Assembly: GCA_016703605.1 (NCBI GenBank)
Contig: JADJBU010000022.1
Coordinates: 806,001-870,000 of the forward strand
DNA from: Candidatus Villigracilis adiacens
Lineage (GTDB): Bacteria > Chloroflexota > Anaerolineae > Anaerolineales > Villigracilaceae
Direction of reading: 5' to 3'
Length of the DNA: 64,000 nucleotides
Shown here piece by piece: positions 63,039 to 64,000 of this stretch (the stretch's first letter is position 1; every line of letters begins with the position of its first letter). The notes under the pieces are model-generated. The model saw nothing but the letters and a program-made list of their open reading frames with translations. It ran no database searches and had not been told where the DNA came from. Made by a program: the position numbers and the translations under genes.

Positions 63039-64000
63039 TTATTCGCTCAATTCAATTAGATTCAGGGGTGCATTACCAACCATATTGGATAAATCAGCAG
63101 CCCAAGTCTTTGGAACAATACCTGCTTCTTGAAACCACACAAACCGAACTTCACCATAAGCGCAATTTTCAAGGTTTAGTGTATCCCAAGGAAGTTTAAG
63201 TATATATCTATAGGTTGTTTCCGAGATAGCAGTCCCTACAAGGCTATAACCCTTGCCCCAAAAATCATTGTCTGCCCCATCGGAATAATCTAGTTTCTTA
63301 GCATACTTCCCTCCCCCGATATCATCATTAATCGTTAGATTAGGGCAATTTTGCCCTCCCAGATTTTTTGTAGTAACGAGCTCGACTCTAGGCTGGGAGA
63401 CAACATAATCAAAATAATACTCTAAGACATAAACATCTTGTGGGTATCCATTTGAACCCTTTTCAATTTTAGTTTTCTTATTCAAACCAAAATTCGGTTG
63501 AGCCATGAACTTTACATCCATCTCCTTTGAATCCGAAGCTATTATAGATTCATCCCTAAACAGATACACTCTCATAGTTGTTTGATTAGGTGATAAATAT
63601 TTCGGAGACCACTTCCACTTTGCATAAGATGAACTACCATTATTTGCTATATAAATTACATCTTTATCCCAAAAAGCCTGAAGGAAAGCCCCTGATATCT
63701 CGTCGATTTCTAGATAAGGAATGTAACATTTCCTCCATTGCTGATTATTTGAACCAATTCCTTGGATATCAGCTTTTATTTCAATAACTGCATTGTTGAT
63801 TATCTCATCAGGGCTTTCTATTGACAAAGTATACATAGGTGTTTGAAAATTCGCCCACCAAAACCCATCCAGTGTTGAAGCTTCGCCAATTTGAAAACTA
63901 TGTTTACCACAATCAGGAAGCGGTACTAACGGAAACGTTTGAGATTCATCAGACACATATCGACGATCCGGTTGATTAGGATTGTCCCTATTTTCAATTA
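63039..64000 (-). CDS. Beta-sandwich protein, start beyond the window
   Basis: The frame is open from 63039 to the window end, so the gene is cut; the GTG at 63956 is not the true start. The visible 320 residues are beta-rich and look like two domains of a carbohydrate-binding (DOMON/CBM9-like) kind, with DGFWWANFQTPMYTL and late SLVGTAISETTYRYILKLPW. No catalytic motif seen. It opens the run of same-strand genes down to 50786. Confidence 0.55.
   Translation of the reverse strand, partial: IENRDNPNQPDRRYVSDESQTFPLVPLPDCGKHSFQIGEASTLDGFWWANFQTPMYTLSIESPDEIINNAVIEIKADIQGIGSNNQQWRKCYIPYLEIDEISGAFLQAFWDKDVIYIANNGSSSYAKWKWSPKYLSPNQTTMRVYLFRDESIIASDSKEMDVKFMAQPNFGLNKKTKIEKGSNGYPQDVYVLEYYFDYVVSQPRVELVTTKNLGGQNCPNLTINDDIGGGKYAKKLDYSDGADNDFWGKGYSLVGTAISETTYRYILKLPWDTLNLENCAYGEVRFVWFQEAGIVPKTWAADLSNMVGNAPLNLIELSE

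Noticed and set aside
1..64000. CRISPR array
   Set aside because: No run of short identical repeats with unique spacers was seen; the only arrays are the 633-bp coding repeats, the GGATAT run and the 11-12 bp CCGCA sites.
31742..64000. Right attachment site of the element as a copy of the tRNA 3' end
   Set aside because: Scanning by eye for the T-arm and acceptor sequence found no second copy; a computed search is needed.

Overview
The window looks like chromosomal DNA of an uncultured, probably Chloroflexota (Anaerolineae-like) bacterium. That placement is an inference from gene style: WD40 and zinc-ribbon membrane proteins, Thr/Pro stalks, surface Ig-like adhesin domains, and an rml operon beside long repeat proteins. 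No rRNA or other taxonomic marker is present. The one tRNA gene lacks an encoded CCA end.

Region 1 (1-17.2 kb) is a surface-polysaccharide locus, almost all on the minus strand. It holds glycosyltransferases, an NDP-sugar epimerase, a GT4-methyltransferase fusion, a plus-strand asparagine synthetase, a PurN-like formyltransferase, a WbqC protein, a VioA-like aminotransferase, a sulfotransferase, a Wzm/Wzt ABC exporter and an SGNH/MBOAT acyl-transfer pair. A decayed insertion sequence (10175-11607) with 15-bp terminal repeats splits the block. Region 2 (17.2-25.1 kb) carries two secreted proteins whose C-termini share near-identical 633-bp repeats: a short adhesin-like protein and a subtilisin with a +1 G frameshift. 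A polytopic membrane gene and gene debris lie between them. Region 3 (25.4-31.5 kb) is ordinary: rmlCBAD, tpx, azlCD and a GGDEF protein. RmlA and RmlB supply the dTDP-4-keto-6-deoxyglucose that the VioA-like aminotransferase of region 1 would need.

Region 4 (31.7-42.6 kb) is an integrated, plasmid-like element that starts at the 3' end of a CAT-anticodon tRNA. It has two paralogous tyrosine recombinases, a MazE/AbrB-type protein, three nucleotidyltransferase/AbiE-type toxin-antitoxin modules (one an orphan AbiEi with a probably leaderless promoter inside its operator), ParA, a tandem ribbon-helix-helix protein next to six helically phased CCGCA-type repeats, and a replication module (HTH initiator, DnaC-like ATPase, replication-relaxation-like protein). 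Region 5 (42.6-50.7 kb) is a type I restriction-modification locus in decay. hsdM is intact. hsdS is cut by an IS3-family element with a 3-bp GGC duplication. hsdR is cut by a 237-bp GC-rich insert flanked by GCC. A GxxExxY gene sits between hsdS and hsdR.

Region 6 (50.8-64 kb) is a same-strand run of poorly described membrane or exported proteins: a VCBS-like propeller protein, an M48 metallopeptidase overlapped by a 29-aa membrane peptide, small membrane proteins, a membrane-anchored YD-repeat protein ending in a CHAT/caspase-like domain whose catalytic-Cys codon is disrupted, a zinc-ribbon/WD40 protein, a zinc-finger membrane protein and three jelly-roll-like or membrane proteins. It is the best candidate for an uncharacterised system. 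Several genes in the window differ from an intact frame by one base next to a short homopolymer, so residual assembly indels are a real alternative to pseudogenisation.
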